A stretch of DNA of 14,188 nucleotides from a bacterium (GCA_004559785.1 SFXD01000057.1:1-14188), one strand, 5' to 3'. Counted from the stretch's first letter, positions 1 through 7,133 are shown. Numbers and translations: made by a program. Notes: generated by a model from the letters alone, not told the origin.

Positions 1-116
1 AACTTGCGAATTGAATTAAATAACGTGAGTTCAATGAATCTTGCATGAGGCAGGACTTGTATGAAAGAAGCTGGACATTATGCTATGCCAGCAATGTATA
101 TTAACTGCATTGGCGA

Positions 117-179
117 TAAGGTTAATAACCTTAATGCCGAAAGGTTATTAACCTTACGGGCGAAAGGTTAATAACCTTA
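117..179. repeat. Three palindromes at an exact 23-bp period
   Basis: AAGGTTAATAACCTT occurs at 118-132 and 164-178, and its reverse complement AAGGTTATTAACCTT at 141-155. Each copy is a perfect inverted repeat of 7-bp arms around one central base. The first extends to 8-bp arms (117-133). Copy starts are 23 bp apart, and the two 8-bp spacers (AATGCCGA and ACGGGCGA) differ but end alike. Regular phasing on one DNA side, about two helical turns, suggests an operator array for a dimeric regulator. Transcribed, each copy could also form a short hairpin. The target gene is unknown: the closest candidates lie left of the window or are the minus-strand genes ending at 489. Confidence 0.75.
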
Positions 180-414
180 TCTGGAACGAATATATATATA
201 CCCTTGTCAGTGACATATTTTCTTGCTTCTTTCAAGTTAGTTCATATTTGTCGAGCTCACGTTAAATAGAAAATAGGGATAAGAATACTTGTACTTGCAA
301 CAGGCAATATCTATGTACGCAGGGGGTTATTTAACGCTGTTATAAGCAGGACAAAACACCTTAAAGAAATCGTCTTCCTTCTCCTCGCCCTCATACTAAG
401 GGGGCTAAATAAGT

Positions 415-461
415 GGTGTTCCATAAACTCGTCTGTCACGGTTTATGGAACACCCCCTTTT
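415..461. terminator. Strong hairpin, probable (bidirectional) terminator
   Basis: GGTGTTCCATAAAC (415-428) pairs perfectly with GTTTATGGAACACC (441-454), giving a 14-bp stem with a 12-nt loop. On the plus strand it is followed by CCC and TTTT. On the minus strand it is followed by ACTTATTT. It lies 34 nt beyond the stop of the minus-strand ORF at 489-623, so it is well placed to end minus-strand transcription. The right arm, read on the minus strand from 457, begins GGGGGTGTTCCATAAA. A near copy occurs at 7118-7133, so a mobile-element origin of the hairpin is an alternative. Confidence 0.55.
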
Positions 462-488
462 CGTGATGGATGCCTGAAGCGATGCAGG

Positions 489-623
489 TCAATCCTTTGT
501 CAACGCCTTGATGCTGTCTACCTCTTCTTGTGAGAAGGGTGTGCCATCCTGCCTGAAGATGTCGTGGAACCACAATGGGGGCTCCTGCAGGTCGGGCAGA
601 GGCTCGTCCCATGCAAATTTCAT
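489..623 (-). CDS. Small 44-aa ORF, possible glycoside hydrolase tail remnant
   Basis: ATG at 623 opens a 44-codon frame ending in TGA at 489-491. The product begins MKFAWDEPLPDL and contains LWFHDIFRQDGTPFSQEEVD at about residues 17-36. From memory, the pattern of Trp/Phe-His-Asp-Ile-Phe-Arg, Asp-Gly-Thr-Pro and Glu-Glu-Val resembles the extreme C-terminus of secreted Bacteroidales cellulase/xylanase-like TIM-barrel hydrolases. I could not search to confirm this. The frame stays open upstream to at least 720, but those residues look unlike a hydrolase. This suggests either a true small gene starting at 623 or a detached exon-like remnant of a deleted enzyme. There is no signal peptide and no good ribosome binding site. 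It lies 76 nt after the exported-protein gene on the same strand. Confidence 0.4.
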   Translation of the reverse strand: MKFAWDEPLPDLQEPPLWFHDIFRQDGTPFSQEEVDSIKALTKD

Positions 624-699
624 TCTATCTAGAATTAGGGTTAATAGATGTGTCGTAGTACGAATATGCCATTCATCGTTTCTATGGAGAAACCGATTC

Positions 700-1146
700 T
701 CATTGGCGTTTTTCTCTCTTGGTGATGATGTGTTCCAGGCCTTCCTTCCTCAGAGCCTCCTCAAGGAGGTCGTTGGGAGACATCGAGCGGTCGAAGTCAC
801 GTAGGAGATCCATGTCCCGCTTGTGCTTGCGCTCTTTCTTTCGGCTTTTGATGGCAAAGGGGTGAAGCATCTTGTCCTGCAATCCAGGGGCAAACTTTTC
901 CAGTACGTCCCCAAGGCTTTTTTGGCGAGGCATGCTGTTGTTTTTCAATGTCGCATCCAACACGTCCATTATGCGGAGTCCGCTGTCTGGGCGTATCTCC
1001 ACTTCCATGAGTGTATCCGTCTTTTCAGAATGAAGGCGCATGGAGTCGGCAGGATTTGGCGGTATGGTGTCCCTAACCTCCTGGGCATATATGTCCGGCA
1101 CGGAGAGCCATGCGGACAAGGCGGCAAGGCAAAGCAGTCGTGCCAT
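700..1146 (-). CDS. Exported protein of unknown function, 148 aa
   Basis: I do not recognise a named family. The start at 1146 gives MARLLCLAALSAWLSVPDIYAQ, a classical signal peptide with probable cleavage after IYA, so the product is probably periplasmic or surface-exposed. A longer start at 1185 (161 aa) is possible. However, the -7 promoter box at 1194-1201 would leave that ATG with almost no leader, so the internal Met is preferred. The mature part has an acidic stretch (IPPNPADSMRLHSEKTDTLM). A middle part follows with SLGDVLEKFAPGLQDKMLHP, then a very basic helix (KSRKKERKHKRD), then a charged helical end. No transmembrane segment follows the signal. It is divergent from the GH92 gene. 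The conserved-looking blocks suggest a real Bacteroidales protein family. Confidence 0.7.
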   Translation of the reverse strand: MARLLCLAALSAWLSVPDIYAQEVRDTIPPNPADSMRLHSEKTDTLMEVEIRPDSGLRIMDVLDATLKNNSMPRQKSLGDVLEKFAPGLQDKMLHPFAIKSRKKERKHKRDMDLLRDFDRSMSPNDLLEEALRKEGLEHIITKREKRQ

Positions 1147-1193
1147 GCCATGAATGTATGTTATGTAAGGCTTCTTTTCAACCATATCGATTG

Positions 1194-1201
1194 CAAATTT
1201 A
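1194..1201 (-). promoter_or_regulatory. Promoter -7 box for the minus-strand exported protein
   Basis: Read on the minus strand, 1201-1194 is TAAATTTG followed by C. This matches the Bacteroidetes -7 consensus TAnnTTTG perfectly. No TTTG is evident at the -33 spacing. The inferred transcript start near 1188 favours translation from the Met at 1146 rather than 1185. Confidence 0.5.
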
Positions 1202-1246
1202 GCATTTAATGTGCTTTTTGATACATTATTTATATTAATATTATGA

Positions 1247-1254
1247 TTTATTTG
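1247..1254 (+). promoter_or_regulatory. Weak candidate promoter box for the GH92 gene
   Basis: TTTATTTG followed by C matches TAnnTTTG with one mismatch. A TTTG at 1217-1220 lies upstream, but at 26 nt it is further away than the usual 19-21 nt. A second partial match, GAACTTTG, lies at 1256-1263. The AT-rich 1208-1250 interval between the divergent genes is the only place for this promoter. A start here would exclude the ATG at 1243 and support the ATG at 1291. Confidence 0.3.
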
Positions 1255-1290
1255 CGAACTTTGTCACGAAATTATCGTTATTTTACACCA

Positions 1291-3501
1291 ATGAGAAGAT
1301 ACATACCATCTCTACTTGTAGGCATGGCGTTCATTGCAGCACGTGCCACCGACTACACTCAGTACGTGAATCCTTTCATAGGAACACAGACGGATTCCAC
1401 CGGAGCCCTCAGCGGCAGCACCTTCCCAGGTGCAACCATGCCGCAGGGTATGGTGCAGCTCAGTCCCGAGACGGAGAATTACGTCACATGGGACCCCTGT
1501 TGTGGTTACGACTACGACCGCGACAGCATCTTCGGCTTTACGCATACCCACCTTAGCGGTACGGGGTGCACCGACCTAATAGACGTTAGCCTGATGCCCA
1601 CGAGGAGGACGGTGGATGCCTCTCTGCTGCAGCAGGGCAACTTCGGGCTGCCTTTCTCCCACGACAAGGAGGCTGCTTCCCCAGGCTACTACATGGTGGA
1701 ACTGGATGGCATCAAGGCAGAGATGAGTGCCACGGTACGTACGGGCATCCATAGGTATACGTTCCCCAAAGGGCAGAGGCAGACACTTGTACTCGACCTC
1801 GACCGCATGACCTACAGGGGCGATGCCTACTATACGGGCAGGAGGGCTTATCAGATAATACAGGGGCAGATGCGTCTCGTGAACGACAGGACGATAGAGG
1901 GGTATCGTGTGTTGACGGGATGGGCAAAGCTCCGCAAGGTGTATTTCAGGGCAGAGTTCTCGAAGCCTATCGTAGGAAGAATCCTGATGGACGGCAAGCG
2001 TGATGCAGGAGGAAGCCCTGTGGTGAACGGACGTGCCTTGAGGGCGGCTTTGGAGTTTGAGGACGACGGGATGCCACTCATGGTGAAGGTGGCCATCTCG
2101 CCCGTAGACTCCGAGGGAGCCAGGCTTAACATGAAGGATGAGGCTTCCAGTTGGGACTTCTCCCATTACGTGAAGGCTGCCCACGACGCATGGGAGAGGG
2201 AACTGCAATGTATCGACATTGATGGAACGGAGGAGGAAAAGACCATTTTCTACACGGGACTCTACCATGTGCTGATGCAGCCCAATGCCATGAGTGACGT
2301 GGACGGAAGGTACGTGGACACTAACTTCGAGACTAAACGGATGCCGGCTGGTCGGACGTATCACAGTACGTTCAGCCTGTGGGACACCTTCCGTGCGGCT
2401 CATCCGCTGTATACGCTCATCAAGCCCGACATTGCAGCAGAGTTCGTGAGGGACATGGTGCTGCATCACGAGACATACGGATATCTGCCAATATGGGACT
2501 TGTGGGGGCAGGAGAACTATTGTATGATAGGCAACCATGCTATTCCCGTCATAGCAGATGCCATCTTGGCTGAATTGCCGGGCATAGACGTGGAGAAGGC
2601 TTACAAGGCCATGGTGGAAAGTTCTACTCACTCACATCCCAACAGCCCTTTTGAGCTATGGGAGAAATATGGTTACATGCCTCAGGACAGGCAGTCGACC
2701 AGCGTAAGCATCACCTTGGAGCAGGCGTTCGACGACTGGTGCGTGGCTGCCGTGGCAAGGAAACTTGGCAAGGCCGCTGACTTCGAAAGGTTTGCCCGTC
2801 GCAGCGAGTACTACCGTAATCTGTGGGACAAGGAGACGGGATTCTTCCGTCCCAAGGACAGTGAAGGCAGATGGGTGGAGCCATTCGACCCTCTCAGTTA
2901 TGAACAGCCATGTTTCATCGAAGGCAATGCCTGGCAATACATGTGGTTCGTGCCCCACAATCCTCAGGGACTAATCGAATTGCTCGGTGGAAACGACTCT
3001 TTCATCCGCAAACTCGACGAGAATTTTACCTTGACTGCCACCAGCGGAGAGGTCAACGGCAATGCAAGCGGATTCATCGGGCAATATGCCCATGGCAACG
3101 AGCCGAGTCACCATACCATATACCTGTATAACTTTGCAGGCAGGCCCGACAAGACGCAGCAGCTGGTAGACCAAGTGCGCAGCACGTTCTATAATGCCAC
3201 TCCATGCGGTTATGCCGGCAACGACGATTGCGGACAGATGTCGGCATGGTACATATTCTCTGCCCTTGGATTCTATCCTTTCAATGCGGGCTCTGCCGAG
3301 TACGTGCTTGGCACGCCGCTCTTCAGCAGGGCAGTTCTCCATTTGCCCAACGGCAAGGATTTCGTAATTACGGCACCCAAGAAGAAGGCAGGTAAATGTC
3401 TTGTCAAGGAAGCGCGTCTCAATGGCAGCAAGGTCAAGAATCTTGTCATCACCCATGGAGATATAGTGGCAGGTGGGGAACTGCAATTTGTAATGCGTTG
3501 A
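1291..3501 (+). CDS. GH92 exo-alpha-mannosidase, secreted
   Basis: This is a family GH92 enzyme, a Ca2+-dependent, inverting exo-alpha-mannosidase that trims mannose from N-glycans or mannans, probably in the periplasm. The start at 1291 gives MRRYIPSLLVGMAFIAARA, a signal peptide with cleavage after ARA and no lipobox Cys. An in-frame ATG at 1243 (752 aa) adds 16 unlikely residues. The 736-aa length is normal for the family. In numbering from 1243, family landmarks are YVNPFIGT (41-48), FPGATMPQGMVQLSP (61-75), FGFTHTHLSGTG (97-108), SLWDTFR (378-384), IEGNAWQYMWFVPH (559-572), HGNEPSHH (617-624) and GNDDCGQMSAW (659-669). The Glu of EGNAW is the expected catalytic acid. The Asp residues of GNDDCGQ are expected near the catalytic base and metal. 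No SusC/SusD genes are in view, so the exact linkage specificity cannot be given. It is followed by the phytase-like gene after 13 nt, suggesting an operon. Confidence 0.95.
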   Translation: MRRYIPSLLVGMAFIAARATDYTQYVNPFIGTQTDSTGALSGSTFPGATMPQGMVQLSPETENYVTWDPCCGYDYDRDSIFGFTHTHLSGTGCTDLIDVSLMPTRRTVDASLLQQGNFGLPFSHDKEAASPGYYMVELDGIKAEMSATVRTGIHRYTFPKGQRQTLVLDLDRMTYRGDAYYTGRRAYQIIQGQMRLVNDRTIEGYRVLTGWAKLRKVYFRAEFSKPIVGRILMDGKRDAGGSPVVNGRALRAALEFEDDGMPLMVKVAISPVDSEGARLNMKDEASSWDFSHYVKAAHDAWERELQCIDIDGTEEEKTIFYTGLYHVLMQPNAMSDVDGRYVDTNFETKRMPAGRTYHSTFSLWDTFRAAHPLYTLIKPDIAAEFVRDMVLHHETYGYLPIWDLWGQENYCMIGNHAIPVIADAILAELPGIDVEKAYKAMVESSTHSHPNSPFELWEKYGYMPQDRQSTSVSITLEQAFDDWCVAAVARKLGKAADFERFARRSEYYRNLWDKETGFFRPKDSEGRWVEPFDPLSYEQPCFIEGNAWQYMWFVPHNPQGLIELLGGNDSFIRKLDENFTLTATSGEVNGNASGFIGQYAHGNEPSHHTIYLYNFAGRPDKTQQLVDQVRSTFYNATPCGYAGNDDCGQMSAWYIFSALGFYPFNAGSAEYVLGTPLFSRAVLHLPNGKDFVITAPKKKAGKCLVKEARLNGSKVKNLVITHGDIVAGGELQFVMR

Positions 3502-3514
3502 AGTAGATGATTCC

Positions 3515-4462
3515 ATGAAGCGTGCCGCCTTGCTTGTGACCCTCCTGCAGTTGGCTGTCATTGCATGGGGAGAGCATGTATACAAGTTGCGAAAATGGTC
3601 CATTCCACCAGGCAACTACAGTGGAATCACCCATATTGGGGGCGACCGTTACGCCGTTGTGTCGGACAAGAGTCCCGGGGCTGGGTTCTATGTCTGGCGA
3701 CTTGGCTTCGATGAACGGGACGGCAGGTTGCTGAATGTGTATGCGGAAGGTTTCCGAGGAGTGCCATGGGACTATGACCGCGATGCAGAGGGCGTGGCAT
3801 ATTGCCCATGGAGGCAATCGGTATTCATAAGCGGGGAAGAAGACCAAAGGATTCTGGAACATAGCCTTGACGGGACACCTACGGGCAATGAACTTTCTAT
3901 ACCTACACACGTGTCGCGTGACAGGATTCAGCCTGGAAGGGGCTTTGAGGCTTTGTGCTGCGACACGGTACGCCGTCTGCTGTGGACAGTGACGGAGAGT
4001 AACATAAAGTCCGATTCCACTGGACATCTCCGCCTTTTGTGCTTCGGCGACGACCTTCAGCCAAAGGGTGAGTTCTCCTATGTTTTGGGAGAAAGTCGCC
4101 TTGGCAATGATGATGCAGGTCATTATTATGGAGTGGTGGCTCTGTCAGCGTTGGGCGACGGCTCGCTGCTCGTGCTTGAGCGTGAGGCCCTCATTACGGG
4201 GAGGCGGCTTGGCAGTAAGTGCAGGTGCGTATTGCTAAGGTTTGTTCCTGTCGATGGGGCGCGCACGGAATTGGCAGAATGGACGACACGCTTTACATTG
4301 GCTGACACACGGTTTGCAAACTACGAAGGCATGTGCCTGGGACCTGTCTTGCCTGACGGCAGGCAGATAATACTCTTGTTGTCAGACTCGCAGGCCGGCA
4401 TGGGCAGGTTGTTTTGGCATCTTAGGGACAGGCTTATGGTGGTGCCCGTACGCTTGTACTGA
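3515..4462 (+). CDS. Secreted phytase-like/esterase-like family protein
   Basis: The 315-aa product matches the pattern of the 'esterase-like activity of phytase' family (PF13449), a beta-propeller-like secreted group whose real substrate is poorly known. MKRAALLVTLLQLAVIAWG is a signal peptide with cleavage near WG-E. Family-like blocks are NYSGITHIGGDRYAVVSDKS (34-53), DAEGVAYCP (90-98), GRGFEALCCD (141-150), LLVLERE (218-224), NYEGMCLGPVLPDGRQIILL (269-288) and SDSQ (290-293). The paired Glu and Asp residues in EG and SDSQ type motifs are the likely metal or substrate ligands. It starts 13 nt after the GH92 stop and has no promoter of its own, so the two are probably co-transcribed. A role in phosphate or ester removal from mannose-rich glycans is inference from the neighbourhood only. 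Confidence 0.8.
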   Translation: MKRAALLVTLLQLAVIAWGEHVYKLRKWSIPPGNYSGITHIGGDRYAVVSDKSPGAGFYVWRLGFDERDGRLLNVYAEGFRGVPWDYDRDAEGVAYCPWRQSVFISGEEDQRILEHSLDGTPTGNELSIPTHVSRDRIQPGRGFEALCCDTVRRLLWTVTESNIKSDSTGHLRLLCFGDDLQPKGEFSYVLGESRLGNDDAGHYYGVVALSALGDGSLLVLEREALITGRRLGSKCRCVLLRFVPVDGARTELAEWTTRFTLADTRFANYEGMCLGPVLPDGRQIILLLSDSQAGMGRLFWHLRDRLMVVPVRLY

Positions 4463-4537
4463 TTTCTGCAGTTGGCGTTTTGCTGCGAACAGGATTCTTT
4501 TTTTGCTTCATTGCATACCTCTTTGAAATAAAAGCCA

Positions 4538-4545
4538 TATCTTTG
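4538..4545 (+). promoter_or_regulatory. Promoter -7 box for the feoAB unit
   Basis: TATCTTTG followed by C is a perfect Bacteroidetes TAnnTTTG box. No TTTG lies at the standard 19-21 nt distance. One at 4522-4525 is too close (12 nt) and one at 4502-4505 is too far. The inferred transcript start near 4552 leaves a leader of only about 17 nt before the ATG at 4569. No Fur-type palindrome was recognised around it. Confidence 0.55.
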
Positions 4546-4552
4546 CAGCGAG

Positions 4553-4560
4553 AAAGGAGG
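4553..4560 (+). promoter_or_regulatory. Strong Shine-Dalgarno site of feoAB
   Basis: AAAGGAGG lies 8 nt before the ATG at 4569, ideal spacing, and fixes that start. Such a full anti-16S match is unusual in Bacteroidetes, which mostly use A-rich leaders. An ATG at 4562 is only 1 nt from it and opens a six-codon frame that overlaps the true start. Confidence 0.6.
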
Positions 4561-4568
4561 CATGAGAC

Positions 4569-6953
4569 ATGACATTGAATGAGTTGAAGGTAGGACAGAG
4601 TGCCGTCATACTTGGCGTTGGAGGCGAGGGAGGACTTCGCCAGCACTTTCTTGACATGGGAATCATACCCGGTACGGTAGTCACCTTGCAGAAATTTGCG
4701 CCTTTCGGCGACCCCATGGAATTGCGCCTGCATGGTTACGAATTGACGCTTCGCCTGTCCGATGCGGCTTGCATCGAGATAGCCGAGACGGATGCGGAAC
4801 CTATGCAGGAACATACGGAAACCGACACTTACGGGGAGCGACCCCATCCCAAGTATGGCGAGGAAGGCGATGAACGGCATACCCACGACCGTCCTTTCGG
4901 CATTTATCGCTCTGCCAGAGATACGCAGGGTGCGGCAGGCACAGGTGTGGAATGGAATGGGATGTTCGCCCTGATTGGTAACCAGAACTGTGGCAAGACG
5001 ACGCTCTTCAACCAGTTGACAGGCTCACGGCAGCATGTGGGTAATTTCCCCGGAGTCACGGTAGAGGGCAAGACAGGCGAGGTGAGGGGCTACCCCGGAG
5101 TAACCGTCACAGACCTTCCGGGCATTTACAGCCTCTCGCCGTATACCAGCGAGGAGACCGTAAGCCGGGAGTTCCTGCTGAAGAATAGGCCTGACGGCAT
5201 CATCAACATCGTGGATGCCACAAACATCGAACGCAATCTTTACCTCACCATGCAGCTGATGGAACTGAACATACCTATGGTGCTTGCGTTGAATATGATG
5301 GATGAGGTGGATGGCAATGGCGGTACTGTGCGAATCAACGAGATGGAGCACATACTAGGCATTCCTGTAGTACCTATCAGTGCTATGCGCAACGAGGGTG
5401 TCGACGAGGTGATGCGTCATGCGGTACACGTAGCCAGGTATGGCGAGGCTCCCGTCAAGGTTGACTTCTGCAATGCAAGCACGCATGATGGCGCGGTTCA
5501 TAGGTGCCTGCACAGCATCATGCATTTCGTGGAGGACCATGCCGACAGGGCAGGCGTGCCCGTGCGTTTTGCGGCTGGCAAGATAGTAGAGGGCGACAAT
5601 GCCATTGTCCAGATGCTTGGCTTGTCGGAGAATGAGATGCAGACGGTGGAGCACATAGTCCGTCAGATGGAGGAGGAAAGGGGGCTCGACCGACTGGCTG
5701 CCATGGCGGACATGAGGTACGAGTTCATACAGCAGGTTTGTGGGCGCGCCGTGGTGCATCCGCTGCATAGCAGGGAGCACCTGCGCAGCATGCATATAGA
5801 CAAGGTGCTGACAGGCAAGTACACTGCCATCCCGTCGTTCCTGGTCATTATGGGGCTGGTATTCTATATTACGTTCAACAGCCTCGGGGCTTGGGCGCAG
5901 GATGCGCTTATGGAGGCTATCGACTGGTTTACGGAGGCAAGTGATGCGGTACTCGTGGACTGGGGCATCGCTCCACCTGTCAGGTCGCTCGTCATAGATG
6001 GCATATACGGCGGTGTGGGTACTGTATTGTCGTTCCTGCCGTTGATAGTGCTTCTGTTCTTCTTCCTGAGCTTGCTGGAGGACAGTGGCTACATGGCGCG
6101 CATAGCCTTCGTTACGGATAGGCTCTTGCGCAAGATCGGGTTGTCGGGCAGGAGCATTGTCCCCATGCTCGTGGGCTTCGGCTGTTCCGTTCCTGCCATC
6201 ATGGCAAGCAGGACGCTGCCAAGTGAGCGTGACCGTCGTATGACCATCATGCTCACCCCCTTCATGAGTTGTACGGCAAAGATTCCTGTCTACGCATTCT
6301 TTGCAGTTGCCTTCTTTCCCGCTCATGCTGCAGGCATAGTGGTATTGATGTACGTCATAGGCATATTGGCAGGGTTGGCAGTGTCTCTAATCCTAAAGGT
6401 GACCGTTTTCCGTGGCGGTGCCGTGCCTTTTGTCATGGAGTTGCCCAATTATCGAATGCCCTCAATGGGTAATGTGATGCGCCTGTTGTGGGACAAGGCC
6501 AGGGACTTCGTGCAGCGGGCCTTCACGGTCATCTTCCTTGCCAGCATAGCGATATGGTTCCTCCAGACGTTCGACTTCCATCTTCAGATGGTGCGGGAGG
6601 GAAGTGAATCAAGCAGTATGCTGGCAGTGGTTGCCAATGCCGTTGCCCCAGTCTTTACGCCATTGGGATTTGATGACTGGCGCATAGTCACTTCCCTTGT
6701 CAGCGGTCTCCTTGCCAAGGAGGTGGTGGTCAGTACATTGGGCTCTTTGTTCTCAGGCGATGCCATTTCTGCCGTCTTGGACCAGACCACGGCATTTGCC
6801 TTGCTTGTCTTCTGCCTGCTTTATACCCCTTGTGTTGCAGCCATTGCCACCATCCGTCGAGAGCTTGGGGGCAGATGGGCTATTCTGATAGCGGTAGGAC
6901 AATGTGTAATGGCATGGGTGGTGGCGTACTTCGTAAGAATCTTGCTTTCATGA
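4569..6953 (+). CDS. feoB: Ferrous iron transporter, FeoA-FeoB fusion
   Basis: This inner-membrane Fe(II) importer has its FeoA regulator fused at the N-terminus, an arrangement typical of Bacteroidetes. Residues 1-73 are the SH3-like FeoA domain (LKVGQSAVILGV, FLDMGIIPGT, GYELTLRLSDA). Residues 74-130 form a charged linker with several His, Asp and Glu. The G domain follows: G1 GNQNCGKT (137-144), G2 Thr164 in FPGVTVE, G3 DLPG (182-185), G4 NMMD (242-245) and G5 SAM (271-273). A cytoplasmic helical part then leads to a membrane domain from about 420 to 792 with two gate repeats. The conserved pore cysteines are present in GFGCSVP (Cys539), SCTAKIP (Cys568) and YTPCVAA (Cys755). The 794-aa length suits an intact fusion. 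It has its own promoter box and a strong ribosome site, and its stop overlaps the next small gene. Confidence 0.97.
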   Translation: MTLNELKVGQSAVILGVGGEGGLRQHFLDMGIIPGTVVTLQKFAPFGDPMELRLHGYELTLRLSDAACIEIAETDAEPMQEHTETDTYGERPHPKYGEEGDERHTHDRPFGIYRSARDTQGAAGTGVEWNGMFALIGNQNCGKTTLFNQLTGSRQHVGNFPGVTVEGKTGEVRGYPGVTVTDLPGIYSLSPYTSEETVSREFLLKNRPDGIINIVDATNIERNLYLTMQLMELNIPMVLALNMMDEVDGNGGTVRINEMEHILGIPVVPISAMRNEGVDEVMRHAVHVARYGEAPVKVDFCNASTHDGAVHRCLHSIMHFVEDHADRAGVPVRFAAGKIVEGDNAIVQMLGLSENEMQTVEHIVRQMEEERGLDRLAAMADMRYEFIQQVCGRAVVHPLHSREHLRSMHIDKVLTGKYTAIPSFLVIMGLVFYITFNSLGAWAQDALMEAIDWFTEASDAVLVDWGIAPPVRSLVIDGIYGGVGTVLSFLPLIVLLFFFLSLLEDSGYMARIAFVTDRLLRKIGLSGRSIVPMLVGFGCSVPAIMASRTLPSERDRRMTIMLTPFMSCTAKIPVYAFFAVAFFPAHAAGIVVLMYVIGILAGLAVSLILKVTVFRGGAVPFVMELPNYRMPSMGNVMRLLWDKARDFVQRAFTVIFLASIAIWFLQTFDFHLQMVREGSESSSMLAVVANAVAPVFTPLGFDDWRIVTSLVSGLLAKEVVVSTLGSLFSGDAISAVLDQTTAFALLVFCLLYTPCVAAIATIRRELGGRWAILIAVGQCVMAWVVAYFVRILLS

Positions 6954-7117
6954 ATGTACAGAGCGTCCTTCTCCTCGTGGCAGTTGCCGTTTTGGTGCTG
7001 ATAGCCTTGCGCATCATGCTTGGGAAGCGTGGTGCCTCATGTTCGTGTGACTCGTGTCCTCTGTCATCAACATGCCGCTCAAATTGTCGTGCTTCAAATG
7101 CTGCCACAGATGTTTAA
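6950..7117 (+). CDS. FeoB-associated Cys-rich membrane protein, 55 aa
   Basis: ATG at 6950 overlaps the feoB stop as ATGA, so translation is probably coupled. One transmembrane helix (residues 4-24, SVLLLVAVAVLVLIALRIML) is followed by a short tail with five cysteines (31, 33, 36, 42 and 46) in the pattern CSCDSCPLSSTCRSNC. This matches the FeoB-associated Cys-rich membrane protein family (PF12669), found directly after feoB in Bacteroidetes and Firmicutes. It probably takes the place of FeoC, with the cysteines on the cytoplasmic side possibly handling Fe(II) or a redox signal. That role is inferred, not proven for the family. Confidence 0.9.
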   Translation: MNVQSVLLLVAVAVLVLIALRIMLGKRGASCSCDSCPLSSTCRSNCRASNAATDV

Positions 7118-7133
7118 GGGGGTGCTCTATAAA

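Larger units (their letters stand above)
1..488. other. Intergenic region without a supported gene
   Basis: I see no convincing reading frame here on either strand. The stretch is AT-rich compared with the genes. It holds three 15-bp palindromes at 117-179 and a strong hairpin at 415-454, both listed separately. An imperfect inverted repeat, AACGTGAGTTC at 22-32 against GAGCTCACGTT at 253-263 (10 of 11 bases), brackets the palindromes and may mark the ends of a small decayed element. The neighbouring gene to the left lies outside the window, so its promoter or terminator could be here. Confidence 0.6.

Noticed and set aside
117..179. Possible miniature CRISPR array
   Set aside because: Repeats are 15 bp with 8-bp spacers and alternate orientation, far from CRISPR geometry, and no cas gene is present.
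508..804. 98-codon plus-strand frame opposite the two small minus-strand genes
   Set aside because: The minus strand carries a signal-peptide protein with a promoter box and a motif-bearing 44-aa frame. The plus product lacks any motif and covers parts of both.
1243..1290. Upstream ATG start for the GH92 gene
   Set aside because: It lies in the AT-rich promoter-like stretch and adds residues before a complete signal peptide that begins at the ATG at 1291.
1576..2631. 351-codon minus-strand frame within the GH92 gene
   Set aside because: It is a shadow of a strongly conserved enzyme and the product is His-, Pro- and Val-rich without motifs.
4468..4505. Terminator between the phytase-like gene and feoAB
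   Set aside because: Only a 4-bp GCAG/CTGC stem precedes the T7 run, so the evidence is too weak. A termination point here is still plausible.
5355..6326. 323-codon minus-strand frame within feoAB
   Set aside because: It is antisense to the FeoB membrane domain. Hydrophobic codons read backwards give a His/Gln-rich product with no recognisable features.
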